From the NCBI GenBank assembly GCA_965372135.1, contig CBDVBD010000152.1, positions 1 to 7,828 of the forward strand: 7,828 bases of DNA, given 5' to 3'. This document shows positions 5,938 to 7,828 of the stretch, in pieces; within the stretch, counting starts at the first letter, position 1, and each line of letters begins with the position of its first letter. Made by a program: the position numbers and the translations under genes. The DNA comes from CBDVBD01 sp965372135. Lineage in GTDB: Bacteria > Electryoneota > RPQS01 > CBDVBD01. The notes beneath the pieces are model-generated. The model saw nothing but the letters and a program-made list of their open reading frames with translations, made no database searches and was not told the DNA's origin.

Positions 5938-6974
5938 AAGCCTCCTGCTGGAAAGACGACCACATTGAAATGGTGGACCAGACCCAGCTTCCTCACCAAG
6001 TGACTATCCTGACCGTCGACAAATTGGAGGACTTGGAAGAAGCCATCCGCTCCTTGAGAGTCCGAGGAGCCCCCGCCATCGGGATCGCTGCTGGATACGG
6101 GGTAGTGCTTGGGATTAAAAACCTGGTTGCATCAAACAACTTAAGTGCAACTGCCGTTGAAGAAATATTCCAACGCCTGGCAGCCACCCGACCCACCGCG
6201 GTGAACCTCTTCTGGGCGTTGGAACGCATGAGAAATGTGGTAGATGGTATGGGCATAGACAATGGGCAGCAATTAGTGGAAACCCTGCTATCCGAAGCGA
6301 TATCGATCCACAACGAAGACAAGGAACTGTGTAAAAACATCGGTCGGCATGGCGCGGAAATCCTACCGGAAGGTGGTATCCTGACCCACTGCCACGCCGG
6401 TGCGCTTGCCACCGGTGGCATCGGTACCGCGTTGGGGATCATCCGTACCGCCCATGAAATGGGGAAATCGATACACGTGTATGCCGACGAAACCCGACCC
6501 CTGCTGCAAGGTGCTAGGCTCACCGCCTGGGAACTCGACCAACTGGGAATCCCGGTAACCTTAATCTGCGATAACATGGCGGCATCATTGATGGCGGCGG
6601 GAAAAATCCAAGCAGTGGTGGTAGGCGCTGACCGTATTGCCGCCAATGGCGACACCGCCAATAAAATCGGCACCTATTCGGTCGCAGTATCAGCCCATCA
6701 CCATCACATCCCATTTATCGTTGCCGCGCCGTCCAGCACTATAGACCAAAACGCCAAAAGCGGCAGCGATATTCCTATCGAGGAGAGAAATCCCCAGGAA
6801 GTTCGCGGCTTCCGCGATACTCAATGGGCACCTGAAAACGTGTCTGTATATAATCCTGCCTTCGATGTGACCCCTGCAGAACTCATCACGTACATCGTCA
6901 CCGAGACCGGTGCGCATCGATCACCCTACAATTTCATTGTCCCAACGGACTTAAGCAAATCAAATTCTGCTTGA
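5931..6974 (+). CDS. mtnA: S-methyl-5-thioribose-1-phosphate isomerase MtnA
   Basis: MtnA converts 5-methylthioribose-1-phosphate to the ribulose-1-phosphate form in methionine salvage; paralogues act on 5-deoxyribose-1-phosphate or ribose-1,5-bisphosphate. The ATG at 5931 has a good ribosome site and gives 347 residues beginning with the usual WKDDHIEMVDQTQLPH pattern; an upstream in-frame ATG (5904) adds nine unconvincing residues. Family blocks are clear: RVRGAPAIGIAAGYG (43-57), LTHCHAGALATGGIGTALG (151-169), ADETRPLLQGARLTAWEL (185-202), CDNMAASLM (213-221), VVGADRIAANGDTANKIGTY (230-249) and the EERNPQEVR block (285-292). Cys154 and Asp234 match the catalytic pair. The residue after Cys154 is His, where Asn is usual. 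Start and stop overlap with the kinase gene indicates an operon. The exact substrate (methylthio- versus deoxy-ribose) is not certain. Confidence 0.93.
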   Translation: MLEASCWKDDHIEMVDQTQLPHQVTILTVDKLEDLEEAIRSLRVRGAPAIGIAAGYGVVLGIKNLVASNNLSATAVEEIFQRLAATRPTAVNLFWALERMRNVVDGMGIDNGQQLVETLLSEAISIHNEDKELCKNIGRHGAEILPEGGILTHCHAGALATGGIGTALGIIRTAHEMGKSIHVYADETRPLLQGARLTAWELDQLGIPVTLICDNMAASLMAAGKIQAVVVGADRIAANGDTANKIGTYSVAVSAHHHHIPFIVAAPSSTIDQNAKSGSDIPIEERNPQEVRGFRDTQWAPENVSVYNPAFDVTPAELITYIVTETGAHRSPYNFIVPTDLSKSNSA

Positions 6975-6999
6975 CTGATGGGGTAAAATTTTGTATATT
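6971..6999 (+). promoter_or_regulatory. Sigma70-type promoter for the TPR lipoprotein gene
   Basis: TTGACT (6971-6976) and TATATT (6994-6999) are separated by 17 bases, each one mismatch from the consensus. The predicted start is near 7006, leaving a leader of about 90 bases. The -35 box overlaps the mtnA stop codon (TGA at 6972-6974). A small palindrome, CCTTGTTAAGG (7001-7011), covers the predicted start. Apart from this, the gap to 7094 shows no structure I can name. Confidence 0.65.
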
Positions 7000-7094
7000 A
7001 CCTTGTTAAGGAAAAATCTACCAAGAAACTTCAATCACCAAACGACCAAACTAAGCTTTCAAAACCGCAAATCTTGTCATAATCGGAGGAGAAC

Positions 7095-7828
7095 ATGGGC
7101 TCCATAACCAAAATCACCATCTGCTGCGCATTGATATTAGTCGTCCTCATTTCGGGATGTAAAAATCCCCTGGTAGTGTCGGCCTACATCTATCTGGTCC
7201 AACAAAGCAACCCGGACAAAGCTAAGGAAGTACTCGATAAAGCTTTGGAACAAAATCCCAATGACCCTGAAGCGCATTACGTGATGGGCATGGTACATTT
7301 AGCTAAATTCCAATATGTCGATATGGTTGCTTCTTTCAAACGTTCCTTGGAACTTTCCAGCAAATTCAAAACCAGTATAGACACTATCCTTTTCAATCAA
7401 TGGCGTGGTTTCTATACAAATGCTTTAGTGAAATTCGATTCATTAGACTACGATGCCACGCTGGAAAATTTGGGTACTGCGGTGATGATATTCCCAAACA
7501 GGTACGAGACATATTACCTGATCGGAATGACTTATGAAAGTATCGACTCCATGGAAGCAGCCGCAGAAAACTATCAAAAAGCTATCGAAAAAAACACCGA
7601 CGAAAAAAACCTGAACCTCTATTACAACCTGGCAAATACCCTGTTCCGGCTGGAAAAATGGGATGAAAGCCTTAACTATTCTCAGATCGTTTCCGATGAA
7701 GCCACCGCTGATATAATTGCTGCTGATTTACTTATTGCCGATTTACTTCCTAAAGATTCGCTTGTTGCAGATTCACTTGCTGCCGTTACTGCAACACTTA
7801 AAGAATTACAGATGGATGCGGTGAAAAT
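7095..7828 (+). CDS. TPR-repeat lipoprotein (3' truncated by the window edge)
   Basis: The ATG at 7095 follows a strong GGAGGAG site (7085-7091). The frame stays open to the window end, giving 244 residues so far. A lipoprotein signal peptide is clear: MGSITK, a hydrophobic stretch, then the lipobox LISGC with lipidated Cys22; the following Lys-Asn does not give a firm inner- or outer-membrane assignment. After it come tetratricopeptide-like helical pairs at about 58-91, 104-137, 138-169 and from 173, recognisable from patterns such as PEAHYVMGMVHLAKFQY and AAENYQKAIEK. TPR lipoproteins serve as scaffolds for envelope assembly or secretion complexes, but no partner can be named. Residues 209-228 hold a four-fold five-residue repeat that breaks the TPR pattern. 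It most likely has its own promoter (6971-6999), separate from the mtnA operon. Confidence 0.87.
   Translation, partial: MGSITKITICCALILVVLISGCKNPLVVSAYIYLVQQSNPDKAKEVLDKALEQNPNDPEAHYVMGMVHLAKFQYVDMVASFKRSLELSSKFKTSIDTILFNQWRGFYTNALVKFDSLDYDATLENLGTAVMIFPNRYETYYLIGMTYESIDSMEAAAENYQKAIEKNTDEKNLNLYYNLANTLFRLEKWDESLNYSQIVSDEATADIIAADLLIADLLPKDSLVADSLAAVTATLKELQMDAVK
7719..7778 (+). repeat. Four tandem 15-base coding repeats
   Basis: Four in-frame 15-base units encode AADLL, IADLL, PKDSL and VADSL (residues 209-228 of the TPR lipoprotein). All four share the GAT codon at position 3 and the CTT codon at position 5. The repeat sits between the fourth TPR-like pair and the next helix, and reads as a local expansion rather than as a TPR element. 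Confidence 0.7.

Noticed and set aside
5993..6673. Minus-strand open frame of 226 codons opposite mtnA
   Set aside because: It is antisense to strongly conserved MtnA blocks and has low-complexity Ser/Pro/Ala composition, so it is not a gene.
6685..6715. Run of four His codons in mtnA (AHHHHIPF) as a tag or metal site
   Set aside because: The segment aligns with the family's AxxHxIPF region, where His is common. It reads as natural sequence with no supporting metal ligands.

Overview
The window reads as an ordinary chromosomal segment of a Gram-negative bacterium, most likely from the FCB superphylum (Bacteroidetes/Chlorobi relatives or an allied candidate phylum such as Marinimicrobia, KSB1 or Cloacimonadota). 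The reasons are a secreted protein ending in a type IX secretion (T9SS)-like C-terminal sorting domain, a lipobox lipoprotein with TPR repeats, a short protein with a LytR C-terminal domain close to rsfS, and dispersed palindromic repeats of the GTCATTGCGA...TGGCAATCTC kind. All genes lie on the + strand. The phylum cannot be fixed from this window alone.

Layout. Positions 2-253 hold the 3' end of a probable outer-membrane beta-barrel gene, closed by a clear intrinsic terminator (311-339). A membrane-anchored LytR_C-domain protein (348-926) starts only 8 bases after the terminator T-tract. A 213-base gap (927-1139) is filled by three palindromic repeat elements. Next comes a secreted protein of 595 residues (1140-2927) with a predicted seven-bladed propeller of exact 52-residue period, an Ig-like domain and a sorting tail. 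A tightly packed housekeeping block follows: rsfS (2946-3326), argS (3326-4987), a PfkB-family sugar kinase (5005-5937, TTG start) and mtnA (5931-6974). These have stop/start overlaps or very short gaps. A good sigma70-type promoter overlaps the mtnA stop codon and probably drives a TPR lipoprotein (7095 onward) that runs off the window.

How the genes relate. rsfS (ribosome silencing) and argS (tRNA charging) are translation functions. The PfkB kinase and MtnA form a translationally coupled pair and may act in succession on a 5-deoxy-5-substituted ribose, as in methylthioadenosine salvage. The propeller gene interrupts what is usually a close LytR_C-rsfS neighbourhood and arrives with repeats on its upstream side, so it looks like an accessory insertion.

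Most notable points: the ArgRS lacks both histidines of its HIGH motif although its KMSK loop is intact; a stretch inside argS has a strikingly different codon style; the three palindromic elements keep pairing and geometry while their arm sequences differ; and the propeller has an indel-free period with an apparent Velcro closure. I did not find a defence system, CRISPR array, transposase, tRNA or rRNA.
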